Shown here in pieces: positions 38,311 to 50,000 of a stretch of 64,000 nucleotides of DNA. Under the pieces are notes generated by a model that was not told the DNA's origin, searched no databases, and saw only the letters and a program-made list of their open reading frames with translations. Every line of letters begins with the position of its first letter. Position 1 is the stretch's first letter. The stretch comes from Leishmania donovani (taxonomy: Eukaryota > Euglenozoa > Kinetoplastea > Trypanosomatida > Trypanosomatidae), in contig NC_018247.1 in NCBI RefSeq assembly GCF_000227135.1, positions 217,451-281,450 on the forward strand. The letters are read 5' to 3'. The position numbers were made by a program, and so were the translations under genes.

Positions 38311-41300
38311 GCTCGAACGCGATGCCAAAAAGGGCGGCCGCACGGCGGTGAGAAAGAGCGGGGAGAGTGCGGCAGCAAACGGGAGAGCAGCACCTTCTCA
38401 CCGTCAAGCGCGCGTGTGCGCCGTGTGAAGTGCACTGACCCGACCCCTTTCCTCGTAGAGCTCTTCCTTCTCTCTCTTTTGAGGGCTCATTTTCTCATTC
38501 TGCTGTTGTCGTTAGCGCACAAAAAAAAGGTGGAGGGGAGAAGTGCGTAGTGTATGGGCGCGCTGCTCTCGCTCAACGACAGCTGCCGTCGCTACGATCG
38601 TGTGCGACCTTGACGCGCAGTTTTGCGGTCTGCACAGGAAATGGCCGTTGTGAGGCTCGATCTGTGCCTCCCTCCTCCTCCTTCCTCCCTCCTCTCCCGC
38701 TCTCGCTTTTGCGTGTTTTTACTTGCCTGTACGCACCGCCGCCGTGTGTCTGTCTGCATGTGTGTTACGCTCCCACCTTCTTCCCCCACCCCCTCTTACT
38801 CTCTCCGTGTGTGGGGGGGGGGGACGTCCCTGTGTGTGTAAAGGTCACCGTATCTTTCGAAGGCCTGCGCAGCGTTTTGCTTCTATGGTTCACGGTGCGG
38901 GAGCATACGAGGGTTCTCGTTGTTGTTGCTTGCACGATCTGATACAACAACGTACGAATCTGAAGGAAGAGGCGAAGAAAGAAGAAAAGAGCACAGAACG
39001 AGGGAGGGGCGGGACGCTGTTGCGTGTTGAAGCAAATAGAAGATGTCGGAAGGGCCACCCCTCCGATGACAAATCCGTGGCCAACCCTTTTCTCTTCGTC
39101 ACTCTCTGTGCCCACTCCACTCCCTCTGCGAGCGCGCTTGCATTGCTTGACAGTGTCCTTCACAGAGTCGGCCGCATTCTGGAATCACGTGTCTCTTGTT
39201 CTCTCGTTTGAGGTGACGTGCACGCCGCAGTGCACGTCGAAGCAGCAGGGCCGGTAGCACCACCCTTCTGCCGCTGCGGCTGCTGAGGATTTGGCGCGAT
39301 TCGCTTCATGTGAGCGAGCCAGCATTACGGTGCCTCTTCTTATGCTACCCTCTCTACCAATCTGTCTCTCCCCTTCTCCCAACTTCTCTCTCTGCTTTGC
39401 TTTTTGATGTGGCTGCGCTGCTGCCGCCGCCAACACCACCACCGCTCTCCCACGCGCGCGCACGGCCCCCTCCCCCACCCTCCTCGGCCCCAACACCGCA
39501 CGCGCAGGTTTGTTTTGTCGTGTTCTTTCCTTCCTTTCACTTACTTGCCTTCTCTCTTTTCTTTTTCATCGCTTCTCGTTTCTTCGCGCCCCTCTCTCTT
39601 CCTTCCTTGCCCTTCCTCTACCTACCTTCCCTTACCTCCCTTCCTCTGCCCTTCCCCCTCGCTCTCTCCCGTCGTCGGAATCGCCTTTCGTGTGTGTGTG
39701 CGTGTGTGTGTCACGGTTGTGTGAAGGTGCTCTTGCGTGTGCGTCTCGACGGGTGCCAACGAGTGTCGTTGTTGCGCTTTTCTTTTTTTTGCATATCCCA
39801 CGAGCGCGTAACATAGCAGCAGAACAAAACAAGAAGGGAGGAAAAGGGGGAAAAAAGAAGCGTTGAGGGGGAGAATCGAAGAGGCGGCCCTCTTTCTGTT
39901 TTCTGAGCAGGCTAGTCTCTCGACGTGCGGGTGAGAGAAATAAAAGCGAAGCGATTATCGGTGTGAGGTTGCCGTAACGCGCGGATACGCACGCATAGGC
40001 ACGAGCACGTACGCGCGCCCCTCCCCCTTCACACACGCACACACGCCGGCACGAAGGCGCAGGCGGAACAAAAACAAAGAAGAGGGGAGGGAGAGCGTGC
40101 GTGGAGAACTCCCTACGCGTTGCTTTTCTGGCCTCGCGCTCCTCTCACGCTATTTTTTTTTGTTTTGTTTTGTTTCCACCACCACCACCACCTCTTCACC
40201 TTCCTTTGTGCACTGTGGCCTTTGCTGGTTGTGTTTCGGTGTTTTGTTTGTTTCTGTATTTTGTGCTCGTATAGAGGGGACCCAGCGCTGGATTGGGCTG
40301 CTCGTTCTTCTCAGCTCCGCTCTCTCTCTCACCTGTCTGTGCGACCCAACTCCGTTACCTTCACCCCTCTTCCCTCTGCTGATCTCGTCCTCGTTGTCGT
40401 TGCATCTCAGTACCCTGCCTTCTCCTTTTCCCCCTCTTGTGCGCTTGTCTCTCAGACTCCCGTCTTCCTTCCCTCCCCGCCCGTTTTTCTTCTCCCCCCC
40501 CTCCGCCCACCCACCCCACCCCACCCACTCCATCCCCCACTTGGTAGCAGAAGCATACATCTACACAGAGTCTTCCCCTGCCCTCGCAGCCCTTTGGGTT
40601 GTCTTTCTGGTTTTTGTCTGGTTTCTTCGTGCGTTTCTTTTTTTCTGCGTATATATATTATATCGGTGCGAACCAACGCCCCACCAACGCACCTATACCT
40701 TACATCTATACGCACACGCGCCAGCGGGTAGGGGGGATACAGAGAGAGAGAGGTGCTAGAATCCAAGCTCTCTTGAGGTTCCAGCTCCCTCTCTGTGTGT
40801 GAGCTTGCGTGTGTGTGTGTGTGTGCGTTTTATCCCCCATCCCTCCTCCTTCGGCCTACATCTCTTCACTGCTTTTCCTCTCCACCATCGGCATCTCTTA
40901 CATCAGACCCCCTCCCCTCCCCACCTACCGCGACTCCCCAGCGCTTTTTAATCACTCTCCTTCCTCTCTAACGCCCTCTCGCCCTCCCTTACCCCTCACC
41001 CCTCACCCCTGCTTCTCTGCATTCATTTCGTTGTTCTTTTTGACCTGCGAGCCTATACGCTGGCAGGAAGCAAAATACGCGATACACGGGAGGGGCCGAG
41101 CAAGCGAGATTGAGCGAGAGACGGAGCGAGTACACCTCTCACACCAAGACAAGCACTCTAGAAAACGCAGTCGCCGTGCTTGCAAAGACATCAACCACGA
41201 AAAAAAAAGAATTTCCTTTCCCGTGCTCCGTTTTTTTCCCGTTTTCTTACCGGTTTTGTTTTGTAGTAGTAGTGCTTGGAGAAACGGGAGAGAAAGCGCC

Positions 41301-41780
41301 GTGCGCCCTCCCCTTGTTTTGTTTGGTGTGCTTGTCTGGGCTCCTCTTACCGCCCCCCCCTTCTCTCTCGCTATCTTCACGCCCGCCAACCCCTCACATA
41401 TCCCCCCGCTCTTCACTTTTTTGGGGGTTTTGTTGGTCGCTTGTTCTCGTCCCGGCGTTTTGTGTGGTGTGTGTGTGTGAGTGTGTGCCCGCAGGAGAGA
41501 AAAAGGGAGGGGGAGGCACCGCTGCCGTGACGACAGCAGACCGCCGAACAGGATCCAGTGAGCGGTACCGGAGCGAACCCCAGCAAAATAAAGAGGCGAG
41601 GGGGGCAGGGAAAAAGTAAGCAAAAAGAAAAGGGAAGTAAACGCGGGAGAGGGAAGAACCGTCGCCTCGTCGCGTCACTTCACTTCACCTCTCTCTTCCT
41701 CCGTTACGGTTGGTGTTTAGCTGGTGCTTGTGCACGTTCGAGGGCGCTAGCGCCTTTCTCTGTGTGTGGGGCAAGCTCAG

Positions 41781-41803
41781 GGTGTGTGTGTGTGTGTGTG
41801 TGT
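41781..41803. repeat. (GT)n microsatellite
   Basis: A 23-base GT run within the 4.7 kb spacer. Confidence 0.9.
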
Positions 41804-42622
41804 CTGGGGCGTGCGTCCTCTTGCTGCTGTTCATTTTCTCTCGCGAGTGTAAAACGTAAGCAGCGAGGGAGACGATAAGAAGAAGGCACGAAAACGCGTC
41901 GGTGTTTTCGACGAAGACGAACAAGCGCACGAGAGACGGAAACGATCGGGTCGTGTACGCCAAACGGGTGTGAGAGAACACAGAATGTGAAAGGGGGAGA
42001 GCAGACCGACAAGAACAGCATAAAAAAAAGGAGGATACACACATTACGGAAATCAAGGAGCATCTCTTATTTCTTGCTTTGGTGTTTCCTAGCGCCCTCG
42101 CTCTTTCGATTCGCTTTTTTGGTTTTACGACTGGTGTCCCTTCCCAGCACTCGCCCCTCTTTCCATTTCTCTCTCTCTGTTGTCCTTTTGCCGCTGCTCG
42201 CTGTTCTCATCCCTCTCAAGAGTGCTCGTCGATCCTTTATTTGTCCGCACGCGTTAAAATAAGCGTGTGTCTAAGCTCGCGCGCCTGCGTGCGCCCGTGT
42301 TCGTGTGTGTGTGTGGATCCCTGACAGGGAAAGGGGGTTGCGTTTACCGAAAGCGTCTTTCCTTCCCTCTCCTCTCTTGTCTGTGTGCCTCACGCCTCCT
42401 CGGTCTATTTCTATTTCCGTGTATCGTTTGGGTTCACCGTCTACACGTCGTGTCCCGTCGTCGGTCGTATCTGCCGCTCGCACTGTAGGAGTGGGCGCTT
42501 TTGTTGTTGTCTTCTCTTTTTATCTGTTTGTTTGTGCGTGTTTGCGCTTGCGTCGTTGTGCGACCGGCCTTGCCGAGTGTGTGAACACGTGTGCGTGCAG
42601 GCGGCGCGTCAAAACGTGTGTT

Positions 42623-42640
42623 TATATATATATATATATA
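42623..42640. repeat. (TA)n microsatellite
   Basis: A run of TA dinucleotides followed by a CACATACACA stretch, in the 5' region of the Q-rich protein gene. Confidence 0.85.
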
Positions 42641-42719
42641 CACATACACAGCGTCTTATCGATTGCCCGTGTCTGTCCGTCCGTCTGTTGTTGGTGTGGC
42701 CCTCTCCTCTTTTGGCTGC

Positions 42720-42766
42720 CCCTCCTCCCCTTTTTTTCCTCTTCGTTTCGCGTGTCCCTCTCTCAG
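42720..42766 (+). promoter_or_regulatory. candidate polypyrimidine tract and spliced-leader acceptor
   Basis: A pyrimidine-rich run (about 42720-42764) ends at the AG 42765-42766. The resulting 5' UTR for the gene at 43005 would be about 240 bases and would include the CA/CATA repeat and the A-rich leader. Confidence 0.45.
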
Positions 42767-42982
42767 TTTGAACCTCGCCTCGTGTGTTCGCTGTTTTTGT
42801 TGTTCGTCCCCTGCCTGGCGAATCCCTCGCCTTCCCGCCCTCTCCCACACACACGCACGCACACACACACACACATACATACATACACGTACGTAGAGGC
42901 CTCCGCACCAGCAGTCCCAGTGCTTTCACCAAAGAGGCGAAGCCCAGCCAGAGAAAGGCGCGACCTGAACCGAGCGCCCACG

Positions 42983-43004
42983 AAAAAAAAAGACGAAAAA
43001 AAAA
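42983..43004 (+). promoter_or_regulatory. A-rich leader directly before the ATG
   Basis: Two A runs (8 or 9, then 9 or 10 bases) separated by a few bases run directly into the ATG at 43005. Such a leader is unusual among the genes in this window; its effect on translation is unknown. Confidence 0.5.
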
Positions 43005-46000
43005 ATGGGTGGCTATCCTTCTCACGATGCGCCGAACTTTCTGTTCGCGACGGCAGCGCAGCACCCCAACAACGGCGGTACGACAGAAGTATGCCTCGTT
43101 CCGCTTCTGCGGCGTCACTTCAACGATACAAACAGGCGACTGAAAGATGCGGTGGCGCAGCTCTACTTTGACGGCCCACCCAACACGACGGCGCTCGCCC
43201 TCCAGGCAATGCAGAACGGCATTTCCTCGAACTGCACCACACCCGACCTCTCGGCGCAGACATCCCTGCACAATATGAGCGACACGGCGAGCGGTGTCAC
43301 CCCTTCTGCCGGCCCACCGCCGCCGGCGCTCAACGCCGCCTTCGCCAGCAGCGGGAACTTCGACGCCAGCGCCGAGACGAAGCGGAAGGCTGTGCACGCG
43401 TACAAGGCCATGGACCAGCTGCTGAACGAGATTGAGGCATCTTTCTTCACAACAACTCGTGTCGTGTACGATTCGGCGTCACAGGCCAACGCGAAGTTGC
43501 GCGAGAAGCGCTTGGCCTCAATCAAGGGCATGGACAAGACAAAGAGCCCCAAGGTGGGCCCGGCCGTGGGTGGGTCTGTGAAGGGGGATCTGGCGGCTCC
43601 TCGTGCCATCGGCAGCTCCTCTCGTGCATCGCTCTCGTCGCAGCAGTCACTGACGCCTCCCCCGCCTCCAATCCTGCGGCCGGTGCCGTGCGCGGTATGC
43701 ACCATCGAGCCGGACACGTCGGGCCGTCGAGGCTCGTCAGGGCAGCAGAACTCCACGAGCCCCAACGGCGCTAAGGGCAACAACACTCTGACAGCGCTGA
43801 ATGTTCCGACTCCGACAGCGGGCCCCAACGGACTGCAGATGTCCGGCTCCAGCGGCAGTGTAGGCAGCAATCCGTCCTCGCCGGAGTGGGTGACTGTGCA
43901 GGGCCGTCGTCTGCGCTGCATTGGGTACCTCTCGTGCTTTTCGAAGCCGCGAACTGTCGACTACGAGTCGAGGGAGGTCTACGGACCAGAGTCGAAACCG
44001 CCCCTGCACGTGCTGCGCATCAACGAGTGTGGCTCCAAGGGCCTGGACGTGGCATTTGAGCTGATCTTCGAGAACGAGTACAAGTACATGCACCTGCTGG
44101 AGCCGGTCGTCTTCTTGGCCAGCATAATGTTCCGCTCTCAGTACCTGACCAGCAGCATGCTGCAGCGTCCCGTTCACTCGCCTGAGGTGGAAAACGCGTA
44201 CTACGCGCACCTGCAGCTGCTTAACATTCATGTAGTGCTGTCAAAAGACCGGGTGCACCAGCTGAAGATACTACAGGAGCAGCTTCCGCTCCTGGACTTC
44301 GTGGAAGAGATGGGTCTTAGCGAGCGGCACCTCGGCGCGAGCGTCGGCGGTGAGACGGCCTCCTGCGGAGGTGGTGCGGCTTCGCTGGAGACAACGTTGA
44401 CTGTCGGCGACATTTCGGCAGAGATTATCGCTGCCGCGACGGCGGACGGAGAAGCCCCGACGAAGACCGACAGCGACACCCTGGTGCAGACCGTTGTCAG
44501 CGACGGCGGCGAGGTGGCGAAGCCGCAGCGGCAGGCCCGCGGCGACGACTCCGAGGACAGGGAGCACTCCGATGTGGATGATGACGGGCACAAGAGCGGG
44601 GCAGCCGGCACGGTCGCCGATGTCGCAGCGGCGGAGAAGGCGGTCAAGAAAAAGGAAGATGGCGAGAACGAAGACGACGACGCGGCCGACTCGACGCGCA
44701 ACACCACGGTAGATTGGGAGAAGGATGCGAAGCCCAGCAGCGCCTCGGCCCCTACAGCAAGTCGTCGCACACGCCGCAGCCGCCGCCGCCAGCGCAAACA
44801 GAAGACGGCCGAGCCGCAAGACGAGATCTACCGCAAGACGCACTGCACCATGCCTGAAGTCTCCTTGTACGAGTTGAGTTCTGGCGAGCGTGGAATTGAG
44901 GTCATCTTCGATGGTGCGCTGCTCGCGCGCATGATGAAGCTGATTGCCGAGACGGCCGCATACGAGACCGTCAAAAACTCTTTCATCCGGTGTGATATGG
45001 GGCCGCTGATGAAGGAGCGCCGCCACCTCAACCAGAGCCGCCGCGAAGCACTGCAAGAAGATGGCAGCCTCGAGCGCGAGGAGGAGCGCGTAATGGGAAG
45101 CACGATTGTCGCCGCCACGGTGCGCCACTGGGTGAAGGAAGGCCTTGCTGCCGAGGAGGAGAAGCGCAAGAAGGCGCAGGCAGCAGCAGCGCACGCAGAG
45201 CAAGCGCAACAGGCCGCGACCACCCAGGCCGCCGCCGCTGCAGCCGCCCAAACCCACCCACCCCCGCCCCCGCTGGCGGCGCAGATGCTGCACAATCTCC
45301 CCGCGATGCACGCCAACATAGCGCAGGGCGTTGCACCGAATGCGCTGACGGGGTCCGCGGCACCCACAACTGCCGGACACCCGTTGCTCGCTGCGCAGGC
45401 GGCAGCGATGGGGCAAAACCCAGCCATGCTGCGCATGGGCATGGTGCCGTCCAACCAGCCGACGGCGGCAGCAGCCCCGACCACGGCCTCCACCGCGTGT
45501 GCCCCCATGCTAATGTACGTGCCCGGCGTTGGTTACGTGCAAGTGCCGAGCAACTCCCGAGTCTTGACGGCGCCAGCCGCGCCGACGCAGGCGGCGCACC
45601 CGGCATACGTGATCAACCCGGCAACGGGTCAGCCAATGATGGTGGCTCCTCAAGCCGCATCCGCAGGCGCCACCAGCGCCTCTGGCACACCCCCGCAGCC
45701 GCCACAGATAATGGCCTTTCCGTCTATGATGCACATGTACAACGTACCCCAGCAACAACAGCAGATGATAGGGGCCTCGCAACAGTACTTTGCTGCTCAA
45801 GCAGCGCCGCAGGCAGTGCAGCAGTCGCAGCAGCAGTACCAGTACATGATGGGTCCTGGTGGGCAACTGCTGATGGTGCCGGTGGCGTCCGCGCCAACGG
45901 CGCAGGCAGTGCAGCAGCCACAGCAGCAGCAGCCGTTCATGATGACCACTATTCCACCGCAGCAAGCCCCGCAAATGCAACCGCAGCAAGTGTATATGAA

Positions 46001-47024
46001 CCCTTACATGATGCCTGGCGTGATGAACATGGCCGCCGCGCAGCAGCACGCTCAGCAACAAGCCCAACAGCAAGTTCAGCAGCAAGCGCAACAGCAAGGA
46101 CAGCAAGCTCAACAGCACGCCCAGCAACAAGCGCAGCAGCAGGCTCAATATCACGCCCAGCAGCAAGCACAGCACCAGGCCGAAGGGCAAAAGGCTTACC
46201 AGCAGTTCATGGATGCGCAGGAGGAACTTCAGCTGTTACGCCAGCTCCAGCAGCAGGCTCAACTGACCCAGCAGGGGCCTCTCAACGAGCAGCAGCAGGC
46301 GCAACTTCTGAAGCAGGCACAGATGATGCTGCAGGCTAGGCGGCCCCAGCAGGCTCATGCTCAGCAACAGCAAGCACAGCATCAGGCCCAGCAGATGGCT
46401 CAGCAGCAACAGGCACAGCACCAGCAGGCTCAACAGCAGCAGCAGGCCATGGCCAACATGGCGGCGGGAGGCAACCCGCAAGCCTTCGGTCCGCAGAGCG
46501 CCTCTCGCACACCGGCTTCTACGCCACCGCAGCAAGGCAGCGCCGCCGCGCCGCCAGCACCGTACAACGCAGTGCCCAGCTCTGTCATGCCACCACTGCC
46601 ACACATGCAGGGGATGCAGCACACGAACGTACAAAACATGTACGCTCATACCCAGCAGCAGCAGCCTGCGCCCACCTCAAATGCGTCTGGCAAGGAGATC
46701 TCATCGTCAGGGCCGGCGGCAAGTGCGGCTAACACGAGCGCCAAGTCAACCGGTACCAATGCCGGGGCCGGTTCTGCTGGGGTCGCGGGAACGATCGGCG
46801 ATCAGGCGACCGCCCCAGCAGTGGCAAATCCACATCCGAAGACGAACCCGTACAGCTTTGCTGCAATCAACGACGACGAAGACGACGCCGCGGTCGCGCT
46901 TGCGGCTGCGACGGCTGCAATGGAAGCTATCCGCGGGCATGGCGGCATCGACCGCGACGACGACGAGGACGAGGACGGCAGCCAGTTTTTCTCAAACGGC
47001 CAGTTTTTCTTCCGCGCCCAGTAG
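43005..47024 (+). CDS. Q-rich protein of unrecognised family, paralogue A
   Basis: 1339 residues from the ATG at 43005. It starts MGGYPSH, with Gly2 and Ser6 as in N-myristoylation sites. Residues about 27-50 (EVCLVPLLRRHFND) and 127-175 look conserved. PVPCAV lies near 226, then VQGRRLRCIGYLSCF near 297-312 and a globular stretch to about 430 containing LHVLRINECGSKGLDVAFELIF. An acidic/basic charged linker spans about 465-605. A second ordered block (CTMPEVSLYELSSGERG) lies at about 606-690. An Ala/Gln-rich helix (700-750) follows, then Met/Pro/Gln-rich sequence and a dense Gln tract at about 1008-1155. The end is acidic with FSNGQFFFRAQ. I recognise no named domain. Gln-rich disordered tails are common in RNA-granule proteins, but nothing here shows RNA binding. 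The gene downstream of the 15.5 kb spacer shares its N-terminal features. Confidence 0.85.
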   Translation: MGGYPSHDAPNFLFATAAQHPNNGGTTEVCLVPLLRRHFNDTNRRLKDAVAQLYFDGPPNTTALALQAMQNGISSNCTTPDLSAQTSLHNMSDTASGVTPSAGPPPPALNAAFASSGNFDASAETKRKAVHAYKAMDQLLNEIEASFFTTTRVVYDSASQANAKLREKRLASIKGMDKTKSPKVGPAVGGSVKGDLAAPRAIGSSSRASLSSQQSLTPPPPPILRPVPCAVCTIEPDTSGRRGSSGQQNSTSPNGAKGNNTLTALNVPTPTAGPNGLQMSGSSGSVGSNPSSPEWVTVQGRRLRCIGYLSCFSKPRTVDYESREVYGPESKPPLHVLRINECGSKGLDVAFELIFENEYKYMHLLEPVVFLASIMFRSQYLTSSMLQRPVHSPEVENAYYAHLQLLNIHVVLSKDRVHQLKILQEQLPLLDFVEEMGLSERHLGASVGGETASCGGGAASLETTLTVGDISAEIIAAATADGEAPTKTDSDTLVQTVVSDGGEVAKPQRQARGDDSEDREHSDVDDDGHKSGAAGTVADVAAAEKAVKKKEDGENEDDDAADSTRNTTVDWEKDAKPSSASAPTASRRTRRSRRRQRKQKTAEPQDEIYRKTHCTMPEVSLYELSSGERGIEVIFDGALLARMMKLIAETAAYETVKNSFIRCDMGPLMKERRHLNQSRREALQEDGSLEREEERVMGSTIVAATVRHWVKEGLAAEEEKRKKAQAAAAHAEQAQQAATTQAAAAAAAQTHPPPPPLAAQMLHNLPAMHANIAQGVAPNALTGSAAPTTAGHPLLAAQAAAMGQNPAMLRMGMVPSNQPTAAAAPTTASTACAPMLMYVPGVGYVQVPSNSRVLTAPAAPTQAAHPAYVINPATGQPMMVAPQAASAGATSASGTPPQPPQIMAFPSMMHMYNVPQQQQQMIGASQQYFAAQAAPQAVQQSQQQYQYMMGPGGQLLMVPVASAPTAQAVQQPQQQQPFMMTTIPPQQAPQMQPQQVYMNPYMMPGVMNMAAAQQHAQQQAQQQVQQQAQQQGQQAQQHAQQQAQQQAQYHAQQQAQHQAEGQKAYQQFMDAQEELQLLRQLQQQAQLTQQGPLNEQQQAQLLKQAQMMLQARRPQQAHAQQQQAQHQAQQMAQQQQAQHQQAQQQQQAMANMAAGGNPQAFGPQSASRTPASTPPQQGSAAAPPAPYNAVPSSVMPPLPHMQGMQHTNVQNMYAHTQQQQPAPTSNASGKEISSSGPAASAANTSAKSTGTNAGAGSAGVAGTIGDQATAPAVANPHPKTNPYSFAAINDDEDDAAVALAAATAAMEAIRGHGGIDRDDDEDEDGSQFFSNGQFFFRAQ
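46030..46460 (+). repeat. glutamine-codon-rich tract inside paralogue A
   Basis: Mixed CAG and CAA codons with interspersed Ala and His codons encode a Gln/Ala-rich segment of about 140 residues. The codon mixture means it is not a simple expandable trinucleotide run. Confidence 0.85.
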
Positions 47025-50000
47025 AGAAGAGATACAAGAGGCAAGGGCTGCTCAGGGGAAGCGGTCCTCAGTGCTGAGGGGAGGACAACTGCCAACGCCT
47101 CACCCGCCACACGCCACTGAATGCCGCTCTTCCCCCTCCCTTCTCCGCTTGCTTGCATGTATTTAGGCACAGACGTGCACGCTGATGTGTTTGTGCCTGT
47201 GCGCGGTATGTGTTTTTTTTTGTTGGTAATTTCTTCGTGTTTGTTTTCCTTTTTTATTTTCTTTTGTTCCTTTGCTGTTGTTGTTCTCTTGGTGGTTCCT
47301 GTGTGTACCTTTTCGGTGTTGTTGTTGTTTTCTGTGTGTGTGTGTCTCCCCGTCTTTCCTTACCGGTGTGAAGCATAGAAACACGCACACACACACACAC
47401 GCACAAAGCCAACAGGAAAGAAAAAGGCAAAAAGAAAACGGGTGAGAATGGGAAAAACGAGGCGAAAGAGGTGGCGCATCAAAAACGGAGTGCATTCTTG
47501 ATGTATATATGTATATGTATACGTGTGGAGACAGAGAAAAGGCTTCGACAGTCCTGCCGAAACGCTGTTCCACCACCCCTCAGTGGGAACACACACACAC
47601 ACAGGGAGAAGCAGATCCACGAGCTAACACCCACTCACGCACACACGCATGCAAACACGTATACAACAAGATTGATAACTGCCCCCCCCGCATGCGTGCG
47701 CTCGCTCCTTACCACCACGACCACTTCTTTCCTTCGCCTTCTTTTTTTTTTTCCTTCTTTCCCGCCCTATGGGAAAGGGGTTTGCTGCACGGTTTATGTT
47801 GACGCCGCTTATGCTTTGTTTTTGTTCGAGGTTTTTGTCTGCCTTGCTTTTTTTTGTGTGTGTGGGGGGAGGGGGGAGGGGGAGGAGCTCGCTTGTTTCG
47901 CTGTTGTTGTTATGTCTCGCTTGCCTACGTTGGTGTTTCTTTAGAGTGTATATATATATGTAGTCCTTTGAATTCTAATCTGTTTTCTTTTTTTTTGCGT
48001 TTTACTGCTCGCTCCTCTCTCCTCCCTTCGCCCTCACGCCTTTCTGGTTCATTGCTTGTGGTGGTGATTGTTTTGTCGTCGTCGTCTTCTTTGGCGCTCT
48101 ACGAGGTCCTCTTTTCTCTTCCCTCCCTCCATCCCTCCATCCCCTTTCTGTTACGGTGTGGTGGCTTTTTGAACTTTTCGTTGTCGTTGTACTGACCTCT
48201 GCGGTTACTCTGCAGGTTTGCTTGTGCGCATATATATATATGTGTGTGTATTGCTTGGTCGCCGATACCATGGCCTTTCACCACGTGTCTCGCCGCTGTT
48301 GGTCAGGCTCCCCATCCCCTTCTAGGAACTGCTTCTTTTCGCTTATGCTTCCTTTTTGTTGTTGTGTGTATATATATGCCTGTGCGCGTGTGCGTGGAGT
48401 GCCTCTTATGTGTCTCCCCCCCATCCCCTTTAAAACAAACAGCCAACAGCACACAAAAAAAAATTCTCCTCGTCTCGTCTGCCCAGCGTGTGCATCTTCC
48501 GGTGCTGGCCAACGAGAAGCACTTCAACATCCAAGCGGCCTACATATATGTGTATTGAGATGGGATTGGTGCGAGAGAGCACAGGTGAGTGCGAGACGAC
48601 GAAGAGAAGAAGTGTGCAGAGAGCTCAGGCGGATCTGTGCATGGTGCTCTGTCCTTCGTGGGGTCGACACCCACCGACGTGTCCCTCACACTGATGCCCC
48701 TCTTGCGCCCTGGCGGTGGTGAAACGATGGGGTCCTTCACCATCTCTTAGCGTTTTCATGACTTTGTCTGTGTTTAGTAAAGACTCGAGCTAAGGCGTGT
48801 GTGCCGAAGGCCGTGCAGAACTGTTTTTTCCCCCTGGTAGAGAGTGCGGGGGATTCGAGGCGGCGCAAGGCGAGGAGGGCCTCTTGGCAACCGACCAGAG
48901 TGTTTGGCGAAGAGATATATGGGGAGAAGGGGGTGGAGAGCGAGAGCATGACACGCAGTGCGACGGCTATTCGCTTGCCGCTGCCGCCCTTCCCCCCTCT
49001 CTGCTTCTCTTTCCTATGTGAGGGGGGACTGATCGTGCTTGCAAAGAGGCGCAGAGACTTTGGACCTTGACCGAGCATCGACAGAGATGAGGTAAACGGC
49101 AAGAGGACGGAGGGAGAATGCCTCTGCAAAAAGGGCCCAGATTGTGTTGCGCGAGAGTGAGGAAAGTCTGAAGGAGATACCCAGAATACGCCGAAGGGAA
49201 CGGGAAAAAGAAGGCGTTAGAGGACCTGCGCAACGGTACCCGTATATAGGCACCCCACCACCACCACCACCACACACACACACACCACGGCATGTGCAGC
49301 ACCCTTGCGTTGGTTTCTTTCCCTTCCTTTGTGGGCCCTCCTCGTCTTCCTGTGTCGGTGTCGGTGTCGGCTGTTGTTTTGCGTTTTGTGATTTTCTGGT
49401 GTCTTCGCTGTCCAGCCACTCCTCATCTTCGCCTTCCCACTTTTGTCTGTGTGTGTGTGTGTGCATAAACTCTTCATCTCGGCTCAACTCGTCCTCTGTC
49501 CTGCGGGCGGCACCTTCTGCAATGTTGTGTTCTCGACCTCTCTGTTGTCCTTTTTATTTTTTCTTGCATACTACTGCTGTCGTGTTGTTGATTGGGAGGG
49601 AGGGGGCTTCCTTTTTCCCCGTTTTTTTTTTCTGTTCTGGTACCCTTTGTGTATGTCTTATATATGGAATAGGGATCTACCGCAGAGGCGTACACGCGAC
49701 ATGGGTTTACGTAAAGCAGGTGCTGTCGAGTACAGGAGACAAGAGCGAGGAAAGCGATAACATCACCCAACCCTGCCGCATCATTTTCCTTTCTTGCTTT
49801 GTTTTCACCGGTCGGTTTGAGTTGATTGGTTGCTCAGCCGGCACACACGCACGCATACACACACGCACGTGAGGCTCTTGTCTGCTTTTTGTTGTTGCTC
49901 CTTTCGCGTCCTCGCTCTCCCCATGCAGGGAAAAGGCCGGGGAAAAGCTGCATGGAGAAAACCACCGAAGAGGGATAGAACGAGGGAGGCAACTGGAAGA

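Larger units (their letters stand above)
38311..43004. other. 4.7 kb spacer without coding sequence
   Basis: Strongly pyrimidine-rich on the + strand, with many T and C runs (for example 39505-39670, 40490-40540), GT runs near 39690-39711 and 41781-41803, a TA run at about 42623-42640, CA/CATA repeats near 42846-42890 and purine-rich patches at about 39830-39870. Open frames here have simple-repeat composition and no recognisable domain. It is probably the 3' UTR of the Hikeshi gene plus a long 5' region of the next gene. Confidence 0.6.

Noticed and set aside
42305..43171. 288-codon + frame overlapping the start of paralogue A
   Set aside because: Its N-terminal two thirds read through TA, CA and pyrimidine repeats and it has no domain; the overlapping ATG at 43005 is far better supported.
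44271..45416. 381-codon frame on the - strand
   Set aside because: Shadow of the Ala/Gln-rich part of the gene at 43005.
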